Positions 26,001 through 36,116 of a stretch of DNA of 64,000 bases are shown one piece after another. Made by a program: the position numbers and the translations under genes. The notes under the pieces were generated by a model. That model was not told the DNA's origin, made no database searches, and was given only the letters and a program-made list of their open reading frames with translations. Origin of the DNA: Gorsachius magnificus (taxonomy: Eukaryota; Chordata; Aves; Pelecaniformes; Ardeidae); contig CM067091.1 of the NCBI GenBank assembly GCA_034008185.1, positions 9,961,799 through 10,025,798 of the forward strand. The letters are read 5' to 3'. How positions within the stretch are numbered: the first letter of the stretch is position 1; each line of letters opens with the position of its first letter.

Positions 26001-29000
26001 AGCTGCCAAAATGGCATTCATAAAAGCATAGAGATCTTTGTGTTTAAAGACAGGTAACACATAGGATGATGCATTTTGCAACACAAGAAAGGGAATCTAT
26101 TATGGTCAGTGCCCCTTATTTCCCTGGGAGCTCTCAAACTCTACTACATAAAGATATGGACTTGCAAATTACTGTGAACTCAGCTTTTACAAAGCATAAC
26201 CTATGCAATGAGAACTGCCCATGTGTCCTGGTTTCGGCTGGGATAGAGTTAATTTTCTTCACAGAAGCTAGCATAGTGCTGTGCTTTGGATTTAGTACTA
26301 GAAGAATGTTGATAACACGCTGATGTTTTTAGTTGTTGCCAAGTAGTGCTCAGACTGTTCAAGGACTTTTTGAGCTTCTCCTGCTCGGCCAGGTGCATAA
26401 CAAGCTGGGAGTACAGCACAGCTAGGACCCAAACTGTCCAAAGAGCTATTCCATACCATATAACGTCATGCTCGGGGGGGGGTTTGGTGGGTCGGTCGGT
26501 CGCGGGGAGAGTGATCGCTGGGTACTGATCGCTGCTCGGGACGGGCTGGGCATCGGTCGGCGGGTGGTGAGCAATTGCATTGTGCTTCATTCATTTTGTA
26601 TATTCTGTATATTTTGTTATCATTCTCATTATTACTATTATTATTATTTTCTCTTATTAAACTGTCTTTATCTCAGCCCTCGGCTCTAACCTTTTTCTCC
26701 TTCCCGATTCTCTCCCCCATCCCACTGAGGGAGGGGGGGGAGTGAGCGAGCGGCTGCGTGGTGCTTAGTTGCCAGCCGGGTTAAACCACGACACCATGTG
26801 CAGTGTCTTGTCCTAGACTAAAAAATGAGGTCACTCATGCTAAAAAAGCAGTAAGGTATGGTATCAGTTCCAGTGCACTGAAACGGCCAGACGCACACAT
26901 GCAATTCATGTTTGTTTACATGCTTGAAAAAGCTGTAGAAGAAAACAAGCTATCTCAAATATTACTTGGTTTAGAAACGCCAGAACTCTGCCAGGCGAGG
27001 AAGAGAATTGAGATCTGAGGCCCGTGCTGAATTCAGGCTCTGCAGGCTTTCCAGCCTCTAACAAGGCTTCCACCAGCTCACATGGTGGATCTCTGCCCAT
27101 CTACCAGGAAGAAGCTTGATCCTATTTGTATGGATATCTGGCTTATGCAACCCACTAGCACTACATTGAAAGATTTTTATATTTAGGGAATCCATGGGGG
27201 CCCACAAACAAATATAGCATCACACAGAGGCTTAGACATCAGACCAGGAAAATAAACTTTACTGTCCAAGCTAGGAAAAAAAAAAAATATTCTTAGTTGC
27301 AAAGCTGCATTAAACTTGAACTTATATACATTTAACATTATTTATTCCATTTCAGAGATGCTGCCAATACATGTATGCAGAATGGAGATGTGAGCACAAG
27401 CACTTAAAGCCATATTTCACTAAAACTGTCAACTTCAAACCTGTTATAGAAAACCATGATTCAAACCACTTCAAGAAAAAAGAAACTTAAGAAAGCTGAA
27501 AAACAACTTCCAGTAATCCAAAAACATTCTTGAAGATCTCAAAGCATTTCCTTAATGTTACTATACGAGAATCAAGTTTGATTCAGGCACATGGACACAA
27601 AAATACCTAAGGAAACTAAGACCTAACAGCATGTTATATTATTTTCTGGAATGCAGGACAAACATCTTCTCCCACATACCTCCATCTCCTGCTGTGCCAC
27701 TTCACACGCTGCCCCCAGGCCCACTGCTAAAGGAGTGGGCACAGTCCCAGACCGCAGTCCTCTCTCCTGGCCTCCCCCACTTTGCAGGGCTTCCAGCCTG
27801 ACGCGTGGGCGACGGCGAACATAGATAGCACCAACCCCTTGAAAACAAGGAAAGCTGTTTTAACATACACCCACAGTTCTGAATTTATGAAAAAAGACTC
27901 CAAGGTTTGGAAACATTCCTTATTTCCACAGCAAACACGTATTTGGACACCTCACTGGAAACAAATGTAGTGAACACATACAGAAGTACAGTATGTTCTA
28001 GGAAATGGTGTTTGTTCCCACCATTCATGTTCCTCTTCATTCAGGCTCCCAGAGCTTCAGCCGTGGGAGAAGCTCAGTTTCAGCCTAAGGACTCAGTACT
28101 TCCCTTACTTCTCACAATTCCTGTGCACAGCTAAAGTTCATCCCTTTGCACTGAAGTTTTTAGACACAGATATTTCATTCATTGGTGTTCCCTTACCAAC
28201 TTCCAACTGAAAGCTCTACAAGAACTCCTTTTCCTGGATTGCCAGACCAGCACCAGTCCCGGGAGTCCTCTCCCTTTCTTCTCATTAGGGAGACTCATCA
28301 CTGGCACCTATTTCCAATGGGCAGATTAGATGAGCCAGTTTTGACAGCCAGCCAACTTCACTCTCTGGTCTCACTGAGAAACTTGATTTCCATGTCTTCA
28401 TGTGCCTTGGCATACCTAACGAGTGACTGTCACCACAGGAAGAATGGTTTCAACTTTGGGTCATAATGAGTTGCGAAAATTTATGTCTGTAACCTGCCCA
28501 CAGTTACTGGTTGAAAACTTATCCCTCATCCAGAGAAGTGTCTTCAGCTCTCAGGTGAGCTCATGCAGAAAAAGACAACATATTGAAAAAATAGTAATTT
28601 TGCCTTTTGTTTCTGAATAGTACATAGAATACAGCAAACCTGGTTTCAGCTGGGATAGAGTTAATTTTCTTCCTAGTAGCTGGCATGGTGCTGCATTTTG
28701 GATTTAGGATGAGAAGAATGTTGATAACTCACTGATGGGTCAGTTGGTGCTGAGCAGGGCTTATACCAGTCAAGGACTTTTTAGCTTCCCCTGCTCTGCC
28801 AGGGGCACAGGGAGCTGGGAGGGACCACCGCCAGGAGAGCTGACCCCAACTGGCCCAAAGGCTATTCCAGACCATATGATGTCATGTTCGGTATATAATG
28901 CTGGTGAAAGAAGGAGGAAGGATTGGACGTTCAGAGTGGCAGTGTTTGTCTTCCCAAGTCACCCTTATGCGTGACGGAGCTTTCCTGGAGATGGCTGAAC

Positions 29001-32000
29001 CCCTGTCTGCTGATGGGAAGTAGGGAATGAACTCCTTGTTCTGCTTTGCTTGCATGTATGGCTTTCGCTTTACTTATTAAACTGTCTTTGTCTCAACCCA
29101 CAAGTTTACCCACTTTTCCAATTCTCTCCCCCATCTCGGCAGGGGGGAGGGGCACAGTGGGGAGCAAGTGCGAGGGGCAGTGATAATAGCTGAACTTTTA
29201 CTATTTAGGAGTCAACTAGAAAAGCCACAGCCAGGTTTTAAACCCCCTTCTACAAAGATGACGCACAAACGGGGCTGGGGGGGAAGAAGCCATTGGAAGT
29301 AGAAGACAATGAAAATCACTAAGAATTTAAACCTTCCATTTACCTTTTGATCTCGTTGCAAGTTACACTTGGGTCTAAACTTTGCCCTATAACGCAGTGA
29401 TTTAATTTCAAAATGATTCAGCATCAATGCTGCTTCACACCAAGCAGATGACTCTGGAAGAGCTACTCCTCCTAATGCTGCCACCACTATACGACACTGT
29501 TTCTTCCTTTGGTGAAGCCACCTCACAACCCATCAGCACTGAAGATCCAATTTCCGTAGCTCTAAGTCTGGCAGCAGGGCCTGAACCACTACTCCAAAGT
29601 CAGTCCAATACCAGTCTCACAGTAGTTTTCTACAGTTTAAGTAACAGTCACTATGACAGACAGGTCTGACTTCATACCTTGTGTAGTTACCTTAAGGTAG
29701 GCATGGAAACAACAACTCTAGAAAAGCACTTCAGTAACTACCTTTGGGCCCGTAAATTTTATGGCCACTGATGCTCATTAGATCAATTTTCATGTCGTTG
29801 ACATCCATAGGAATTTTACCAATAGCTTGTGCAGCATCTGTGTGGAAGAAAACCTTATGTGCACGGCAGATCTCACCTGTAATAAAAACACAAAAGCAAA
29901 ATAACCCACATTACCTCATCTAATAGTTACGATTCCAAAAACGAATCCAAAGCATCAGGTTATAGTAGGGACCAGTTCTGAGGTGGCAAAGGAAGAAATG
30001 GGTGCTGCCATGTTTCTTTTACAGTAAAGCATCTAAAGCTGTGTAGGAGCTACTCTAGCTGATGCCCAGCAGGGCACAAGGTTAGGCAGGTCAGCAGGTA
30101 AAACTATGTTGAATTTCTTCAGTTGAGAAGTTAAAAAGTCTTCTGCTGCTAAGAAGCGAGATTGTTTCCAAGCCCACACCTACCAAGTTTAAGTACAAAT
30201 GGCTGCACGGGACATCCAAGCTTCCCCACAGAGATGACTCCACACTGGACAAAGTTAATTTTTTTTTCCTGATTATTTTTCTTCTCAACACCAGTCCAGT
30301 ACAGGACAGCCCTACTTTCAACTTTATATTTGCCAAGTAGTTTTTATGCCATTTCCTCTATTTTCCAAGTTTTGCAATGCTCAGCTTCAAAAATGGTCTC
30401 AGAATTGTCACTAGTCCTCACGCATGCTGAAGTCACTCAAGCCTGTAATCAACGTTTTTGCATCCAGAGCCAAAATACACTACAGAACATTTAAGGCATT
30501 TAAGCACGGGACAACAGTAATGGCTTTGCCAATAAAAGCACAGGAGGAAAATAGAGTCCTTGGGCCTATAAGTAACTCACTGATGGTCAATTATTTGTCA
30601 ATGAGGAAACATAACCTCAAGAGCCTTGGAGAAATGCTGCTTTGAGCATAATAAAGAAAAAAATGCAGCAGCTAAGCAAGAGGAAAATCAGCTGCACCAC
30701 AGGATAAGATGCCTGCTATGGCCTGGGAAACCAATACCCTCCAGAACCATGCAGTATAAACTCCAGGGCAGAGGTCAAAGCCTAAAAACTGTCTAAAAAC
30801 TCAAACATCTTATGAAAGGACATCTTGAACATGAAGGGTGGGGTGCACGCGTGCGTTTTGTCACTGACATGGGAAACGTTATCCAGGAATCACCATGGGA
30901 TCCAGGGACCTGCACACCTAGGCCACCTGCTCACCCTGCCTGCTCCAACGACCCTGGTTCTCCAGCTCTCCTTCCACCTGCTTTGCCAGACTGCTTTGAG
31001 GTCCTTGCCCCTCCATCTGCCTGCTCAGAGCCTGGCTCACCCTCTCCCTGCCTCCTGTTCCAGAAACCTGGCTCTTCAATGGCCTTTTGACCTACAAACC
31101 AACTGTTCGTGACTGTATATGGCAGTACTGGAGGGGGGAAGGGGTGTCTAAGTGTGGTGCTCACTGTCCCCTCCCACCCCAAATTCTACACGTTTCTCCT
31201 TTTAAACACTACAAGTGCTCAATAAACCATTACACTATGTAAACTCAATTTGGTCAGTTATTCTGTGCAATTTTTTCATCCATCATACAATTCAGAATGA
31301 AACTAGAAACACTGCAGCTGATCTGTACTACGAGGCTGTAATTGCTGCAATACTCACTGTAGAAGTACTGAATTTGATCCTCATTGCCCTTTTAGAACAA
31401 GTTTTTATTTGGGATAGCATTATTATTTATTCCTTAACTATACTACACCTAATCTTTTGCATCAGTAGCACTTGTCTATGAAAATATTAAGTAAAATGAA
31501 GCAGAAGCGACGTCAGCTGGCCTCTGGAAGCCATGGTGTACTTACCAATGTCACAAATTGGCTGCTTTACTCCTATTTCATTATTCACAGTCATTACAGA
31601 AACCAAACTTGTATCTGGCTGGAACGCCGCCTCCAACTCCTGGTGAAACATTCAAACAGACAGAAGTTATGACTAACAGCAAAAGCAAGATTCCTGTGCA
31701 CACCTTCAACTTGCTATCAAATCTTAACCAGCAGGCCCCTAGCTAGCGCGTTACCAACAAATGCCTCGGGTTCTGACAAACAGCCCTGGTGAGAGCACTA
31801 ATCCACGTCAACACAACATTCCTGTAGGAAGAGGAGCGTGATCAATTGGATTTCTGCATATCCTAACCCTGGTATGCACCATGCCACCTGACGTGATTAA
31901 ATCAAGTCAGAACAGGCTTTTCCTATGTCTCGTATGTTCCTCTGAACTATTTTCTTTAATGAAATAACCACTCACAAAACAGCTTAAGCCACATCTAGAC

Positions 32001-35000
32001 AAGGTGAGGTTGGCTATAAAGGAACTGCACTGTAGACAAGAGAGCGTCACGTAAAGGAGGAGTCTGCCAGCAAAGTTCTCAGGGAACGCGACTAACAACT
32101 CTGCGCCTGCAGGCCTGATCCCTCTACCCCGCCATATACACACAACATCTCTCCAGGCCAGGCAACGGGGCTAGAAACTTAGCTGCTGCTGTCCTCTATC
32201 AGAGGACACACATGATGAAGTAAGTATATACGACTTCTAAATCCCAGGACCGTGGCCAGTACACCCAGAAGGGTCACTTCACAGACAGCAATCGGAAGGG
32301 AGTATTGTAATCACTGTGCCTGATGCCTTGATAGCTCAGGTCGTAAAATTTCACCACTAACTCCTGTATCAAAGCCAGCTCCATCCTAGTCACGTACTGG
32401 GCTCTCTATAGTGTATGCAACTGCTCTACTCACCTGGGTATGAATTACAGCAGGTGAATGGTGGGATGAGAGATGGATGTTTTGGTTGAGAAAAAGTCTA
32501 GAGCACCAGGCAGAAAAGAAAATCCTTCTCCAAGCGTGACAGAGATTTGACTGTGACTCTTATTCTACCTTGTGATATTTATCATCCTTTCTTCTTTATC
32601 ATCAAGAGGACACGAGGTCCTCTCGAGCACCAATTTGAAGCAAAAACCTCTTCTTTTTTCACTTTTTTCTGTCAGTAAACAACCTACCTTCAAATCTATG
32701 AGCCCATTTTTTTTAACAGGTAGATAGGTGACCCGAAAACCTTCTGTCTCCAAGGAACGGCAAGAATCCAACACACACTTGTGCTCTGTTTGCGTAGTAA
32801 TGATATGCTTTTTTCTGGATTTATAGAACCTTGCAACACCCTGTGAGGCACAAACCATGAACAAGAAATTTGCCATTAGACCACTGAAAAAAGCAAGATT
32901 TACACACAATGACTCGAACAAGAAATTGCTATTTAGATAAATTCATTCGGATCTTCCCTGTTTGCCCTGAAGTCATGAATCTAAAAGGTACTGACATGTA
33001 ATTCACGCTACAATATTGCCATCAGCACTCTTTTCAAAGCACCTCACTTTTCAAAGAGCCTGTGAAAAGGTTAACTGATAGAAGTTCTAGACACTTCTTA
33101 AAAAACATTTGCAATGGAGTGACATACAATGAGAAGACTTAACGACCACATAGTAACAGGTAAAACAGTACCTAGTCTTAGAAAAAAGTCTGTAGTCAGC
33201 ACCTCCACTATACTTCATGATAAAGATTTTAATTACATAAGCAGAAGGACTGTATTTGGGGCATGTAAGGCAAGCACTGAGTAGTACACTCTGTCCTCAC
33301 AACCGCGTCCTGGGCACCAAAACATCCCAGTATTTCCTCCATGCATGTAGCAGGATACCACAAGGAGAAAATCCAGGAATGCAAATATCACAGAATGGCA
33401 AGGGTTGGAAGGGACCTCGGGAGATCATCGAGTCCAACCCTCCTGCTAAAGCAGGTTCACCCAGAGCATATATGTGCCATATGCGCTAACTAGGCCAACA
33501 TATTAACTTTTAAACTGTTGATAGATGCATACAGTTCTTAGGAGCATAATTTTAACATAATAAATAACTATCAGTATAAACCTTTTACCTTAATTGCCAT
33601 ATTATTTGATTCTGTTGCACCACTGGTAAATATAATTTCCCTTGAATCGGCTCCTACTAAATCCGCAACTTGCTGTTCAAAAAGAAATACAAATTTGACT
33701 TGTTAAGACAAAATACAATGAATACCATAGCAAAACACATACAAAATGTTTCCAAGAATACCCCCTCGAGCCTTGTAAGGATTACAGCTATTATCTAACA
33801 GAGTTATGCTACAGGTACAATAGTTTAAATATCTGCATTAATACAAAATACATCAGGAATTCATAGTCATTAGCAGCAGTGGTATTTAGCATTAGCCTGT
33901 CATAGAAGAACATAAAAGTTAAGTAGGCAAAACCCCAGTACACATTACTTCCAAAAAACAATGACAAAGACCTATACCTGAGACTAGAAGAATGATAAAA
34001 TATGAAGTTAGCATGTTACTGCAGCAGCATGCTTGTGACCTCAGGAAACCAAAAATCCTGAGGCACCTTTGCCTAAAGTATTGGTTTCTGCCATTTCAGT
34101 ATAATCTTCACTATTTTTTTTCTTGCGATAAATCTGCTAAAGGATAGCAACATGAAGAGGAAGCTGCTAAACCCAGCCCAGGGAGAACTAAATAACTACA
34201 GCCATTTTATCATTGCTTCTGATTTTCTTTCGATGCTGAATTTCCTCACCAGCAGGAAAACCACTATGACTGCAGAGAGCTGAAGACTCACCCGCCTCGC
34301 CTTCTCCATGGCAGCCTCGCTCTCCCAGCCGTAGGCATGGGTCCTAGAGTGGGGGTTGCCATAGTAGGCCGTCAGGTATGGGAGCATGTTGTCCAGGACT
34401 CTGGGATCCTGCAGGACACAAACCAGGCAGCCTCAGAAGGGGAGAAGGAAAAGTATCTCTGTCCCCCCTACACACACGCAGCCCCTCTGCCCTGGGACCA
34501 GCAGCGCTTCTGCCGCTGTGTCTAGGTATAGCTCAGGCCAGATCTCGAAAACCTGAGGTTGCTGCACATTAGGTGCAGCACAGCCACTGTAAATACAAAT
34601 GTCCAGCAATTACGTTCTGTGCCCTCGCACATAACCTCGCTCTGCATCAAGACCATCACAGAAGAATGGGATTTTCGGAGCAGAAGAAATACAAGGCCTT
34701 AAAAAATCAGGGAAAATTACACAGGTAAGTATTTCGGTTAAATGCATTTCTTGCTGCCTCTCAAGGCTGCACCCATGCCCGCAGATCTTGGTGCGAGCTC
34801 TAACGCGGCTCTGCCACGGCTCCCGCCCCGCAGGTAGGCGGCACCGGCCCCTGCGCAGCCCGGGGAGCGGCGGGGGAGCCGGCGGCCTCGGGGCCGTCGC
34901 GGCGAAGCTAAAAGGCCCCTGGAGAAGGACCCAGACATGCCCCGGGCCCCAGGTAAAAGCGCCGGTCCGTAGGGCTAACGCTAAATGGCGCCGCTTCCTC

Positions 35001-35298
35001 CACCGGCGTCCCCGAGCGGGGGAGAACCGCAACCCCGGGAAACGCGAGCCCTCTAGGAAACAGAACTAAGTTTGCTCCTCTCCTTCCCCCTGTACTTCCC
35101 CATCTCCGGGGGGAGACCCACGGGTTCGGGGGCGAGGCTGTGGCTGCAGGCGTAGTGGCAGCCCGGAGCCGCCGACGAGAACGCGAGAGGCCGGGGTCAG
35201 ACCGCAGCCCCTCCGGGGCCCGGCCCTTACCAGCGGGGTCGTGGCCTGGACGTCCATGTAGAGCGGCCGCAGGGCGCCGCCTCCATCGCCGCTTCGCC
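23028..35298 (-). CDS. NFS1: NFS1, cysteine desulfurase (12 coding exons found; 5' start unresolved)
   Basis: PLP enzyme that takes sulfur from L-cysteine as a persulfide for iron-sulfur cluster assembly on ISCU, working with ISD11/LYRM4, ACP and frataxin; mainly mitochondrial. Coding exons: 35231-35298, 34292-34408, 33589-33672, 32688-32840, 31546-31639, 29742-29876, 27680-27837, 25640-25745, 25388-25469, 23901-23984, 23708-23797, 23028-23091. All junctions are GT-AG and the frames join without a break. They give 410 residues, of which the part from MDVQATTPL to the end is 397, the same as human residues 61-457. Key sites are present: HTDAAQ (cofactor Asp), [10 protein letters not shown] with the Schiff-base Lys, and [14 protein letters not shown] with the catalytic mobile-loop Cys. 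The presequence exon and its ATG could not be identified. MDVQ corresponds to the internal AUG reported to make a cytosolic/nuclear isoform in human. Introns are mostly unique AT-rich DNA plus two LTRs and a CR1 fragment. Confidence 0.96.
23708..23797 (-). CDS. NFS1: NFS1 coding exon 11 of those found
   Basis: Encodes (R)[19 protein letters not shown].. to ..RLREM(S); small-domain helix region. Flanked by tttag and GTGAGC. Confidence 0.95.
23901..23984 (-). CDS. NFS1: NFS1 coding exon 10, mobile-loop exon
   Basis: Begins by completing the Ser of SSGSACTSAS and carries the catalytic Cys that forms the persulfide, then [21 protein letters not shown]. Flanked by ccccag and GTGCGT. Confidence 0.95.
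24421..24449 (+). repeat. A-rich simple repeat in an NFS1 intron
   Basis: Runs of A broken by single G. No transposon body recognisable next to it. Confidence 0.6.
25136..25183 (+). repeat. T/G-rich tract in an NFS1 intron
   Basis: About 48 bases of alternating T and G runs (GGTTTTTGGGG, GGTTTGGGTTGGG), lying between exons 9 and 10. The NFS1 transcript carries the C/A-rich complement. Confidence 0.65.
25388..25469 (-). CDS. NFS1: NFS1 coding exon 9
   Basis: Encodes (G)[26 protein letters not shown] and the first two bases of the Ser codon before the catalytic Cys exon. Flanked by gtag and GTAGGT. Confidence 0.95.
25640..25745 (-). CDS. NFS1: NFS1 coding exon 8
   Basis: Encodes [18 protein letters not shown].. 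to ..DREHRYP(G). Flanked by ttctag and GTAACA. Confidence 0.95.
26224..26793 (+). mobile_element. solo LTR of an avian endogenous retrovirus, ERVL-like by duplication length
   Basis: A 570-bp element starting TGTCCTGGTTT and ending AAACCACGACA, which are near-perfect inverted termini. It is flanked by a 5-bp direct repeat, CCATG, at 26219-26223 and 26794-26798; five bases fits ERVL-type integration. It holds an ATT repeat, an ATTAAA signal near 26656 and a GC-rich stretch that still keeps many CpGs, which suggests a fairly recent insertion. No internal retroviral genes are present. It lies antisense in the NFS1 intron between exons 8 and 7. Confidence 0.85.
27680..27837 (-). CDS. NFS1: NFS1 coding exon 7
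   Basis: Encodes [20 protein letters not shown].. to ..[14 protein letters not shown], including the [12 protein letters not shown] stretch that contacts cofactor phosphate in this family. Flanked by ttcaag and GTATGT. Confidence 0.96.
28639..29182 (+). mobile_element. second, older and truncated LTR of the same family
   Basis: Aligns by eye to the LTR at 26224-26793 from its third base, with shared blocks such as agctgggatagagttaattt, gatttagg..gaagaatgttgataac and cttattaaactgtcttt. The terminal TGT is lost or mutated and the last 40-50 bases are missing, so there is no clear target duplication. It is antisense to NFS1. The two LTRs do not flank one provirus, because NFS1 exon 7 lies between them. 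Confidence 0.8.
29742..29876 (-). CDS. NFS1: NFS1 coding exon 6, PLP-lysine exon
   Basis: Encodes (G)[20 protein letters not shown].. to ..[14 protein letters not shown](G). Contains the cofactor-binding Asp of HTDAAQ and the Lys of SGHK that forms the Schiff base with PLP. Flanked by ttacag and GTAGTT. Confidence 0.96.
31546..31639 (-). CDS. NFS1: NFS1 coding exon 5
   Basis: Encodes [20 protein letters not shown].. then [11 protein letters not shown](G). The VNNEIG motif is a signature of group I cysteine desulfurases. Flanked by caccag and GTAAGT. Confidence 0.95.
32688..32840 (-). CDS. NFS1: NFS1 coding exon 4
   Basis: Encodes [20 protein letters not shown].. to ..KKNGLIDLK. The His of TEHKC stacks on the PLP ring in this family. 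Flanked by tcacag and GTAGGT. Confidence 0.96.
33388..33470 (-). mobile_element. short CR1 LINE 3'-end fragment
   Basis: The plus strand reads cagaatggcaagggttggaa then gggacctcgggagatcatcg, the reverse complement of the avian CR1 3' end. The copy breaks off after about 80 bases. It lies in the NFS1 intron between exons 4 and 3, in the same orientation as the gene. Confidence 0.8.
33589..33672 (-). CDS. NFS1: NFS1 coding exon 3
   Basis: Encodes [20 protein letters not shown] then ESNNMAIK. The TSGATESNN motif binds the PLP phosphate. Flanked by gaacag and GTAAAA. Confidence 0.95.
34292..34408 (-). CDS. NFS1: NFS1 coding exon 2 of those found
   Basis: Encodes [20 protein letters not shown].. 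to ..[12 protein letters not shown]. Flanked by ctgcag and GTGAGT. Confidence 0.96.
35231..35298 (-). CDS. NFS1: NFS1 first recognised coding exon with internal MDVQ start
   Basis: Encodes [20 protein letters not shown] then PL, and ends at donor GTAAGG. Its acceptor is cccctcag above 35298. [14 protein letters not shown] matches human NFS1. Read without splicing, the frame meets a stop at 35330-35332, so an upstream exon is needed for the mitochondrial form. Confidence 0.85.
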
Positions 35299-35443
35299 CT
35301 GAGGGGAGGGAGGGAGGACGAAGCCGCCGTCAGGCGCCCGCGGGAGCGGCGGGCCCGCGCTCTACCGGCCGGGCCCGCCCGCGCCTCGAGGTCCGCCGCC
35401 ACCCCCCACCCGGGCAGCGGCTCTGCCCCCGCCGCGGCCTTAC

Positions 35444-35700
35444 CCGGTGCCGGTCCCTGTCCCGGTGTCGGTCGCGGCGCGGCCGCCGAGAGCCGCCGGG
35501 GGGTAGGGGCCGCCCGCGGGGCCGGGCCCCCCCGGGGATGGGAGGGGCGGGGGCGGGGCCCCCTTCCCCGGGCCCGGGGGGAACGCGGCCGGAGCTCCCG
35601 TAGAGGCGAGGCAGGCGCTAAAGGCCCCGGTGCGCCGGATGCGAGGCCTTGCGGCGGGCGGGAGGACGGGCCCGGCCGCGGAGGCTTTGCAAGGTGACGC
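35444..35700 (-). other. possible NFS1 presequence exon (no ATG found)
   Basis: A donor GTAAGG starts at 35443, and its phase fits the next exon: one base plus two. The compatible frame is open from 35768 down and rich in Arg, Ala, Ser and Pro with very few acidic residues, like a mitochondrial targeting sequence. However, it contains no ATG. Outer limits are approximate. Confidence 0.4.
35640..35693 (+). other. probable ROMO1 non-coding first exon (start approximate)
   Basis: A donor-like CAAG|GTGACG follows position 35693; a second candidate, CATG|GTGAGG, follows 35732. Either can join to the acceptor tttctag before the ATG at 35986. The transcription start is not visible. Confidence 0.4.
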
Positions 35701-35985
35701 CGTGCGCTGCTCACTGGGGGCTGAGGAGCATGGTGAGGTCCCGAAACAGCTCTCGGAGACAGCGGCGCTCACAGGGGCTTGCTGAGGGCGAAATGGGGCC
35801 GTCACCGAGGCGCCGGCATTGCCTCCCTGGTTTTTCCTACTTGACAGGCGAGGAAATAAGCCTCCGGCACTGCGCTTAGGGGAGGCTCTGAAACGTGTGG
35901 GCCTGCTCTCCAGCGCAGTTTGGTTATGGAAGCGTGTTAGACGAAGCAGTAAATCCATGTGATTTTTTTGTGCTTTCCTTTCTAG

Positions 35986-36116
35986 ATGCCTGTGACTGTG
36001 GGCCCGTATGGGCAATCGCAGCCCAGCTGCTTTGACAGAGTAAAGATGGGTTTCATGATGGGCTTTGCAGTGGGCATGGCAGCAGGAGCACTGTTCGGCA
36101 CGTTCTCCTGCCTCAG
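35986..36116 (+). CDS. ROMO1: ROMO1 coding exon 1
   Basis: Encodes residues 1-43 and two bases of Arg44. Donor is CTCAG|GTATGC. Confidence 0.96.

Larger units (their letters stand above)
34790..35860. promoter_or_regulatory. bidirectional CpG-island promoter of NFS1 and ROMO1
   Basis: A GC- and CpG-dense block between the first recognised NFS1 exon (minus strand) and ROMO1 (plus strand), with GGGGCGGGG boxes around 35545-35560 and no clear TATA box. Human NFS1 and ROMO1 have the same head-to-head arrangement. It ties a sulfur-transfer enzyme and an inner-membrane protein to one control region. Confidence 0.8.

Noticed and set aside
34908..35714. Minus-strand open frame of 268 codons over the NFS1/ROMO1 island
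   Set aside because: It begins at GTG, reads across NFS1 exon-intron borders and is mostly out of frame with NFS1. Only its upstream part could be the presequence exon, noted separately.
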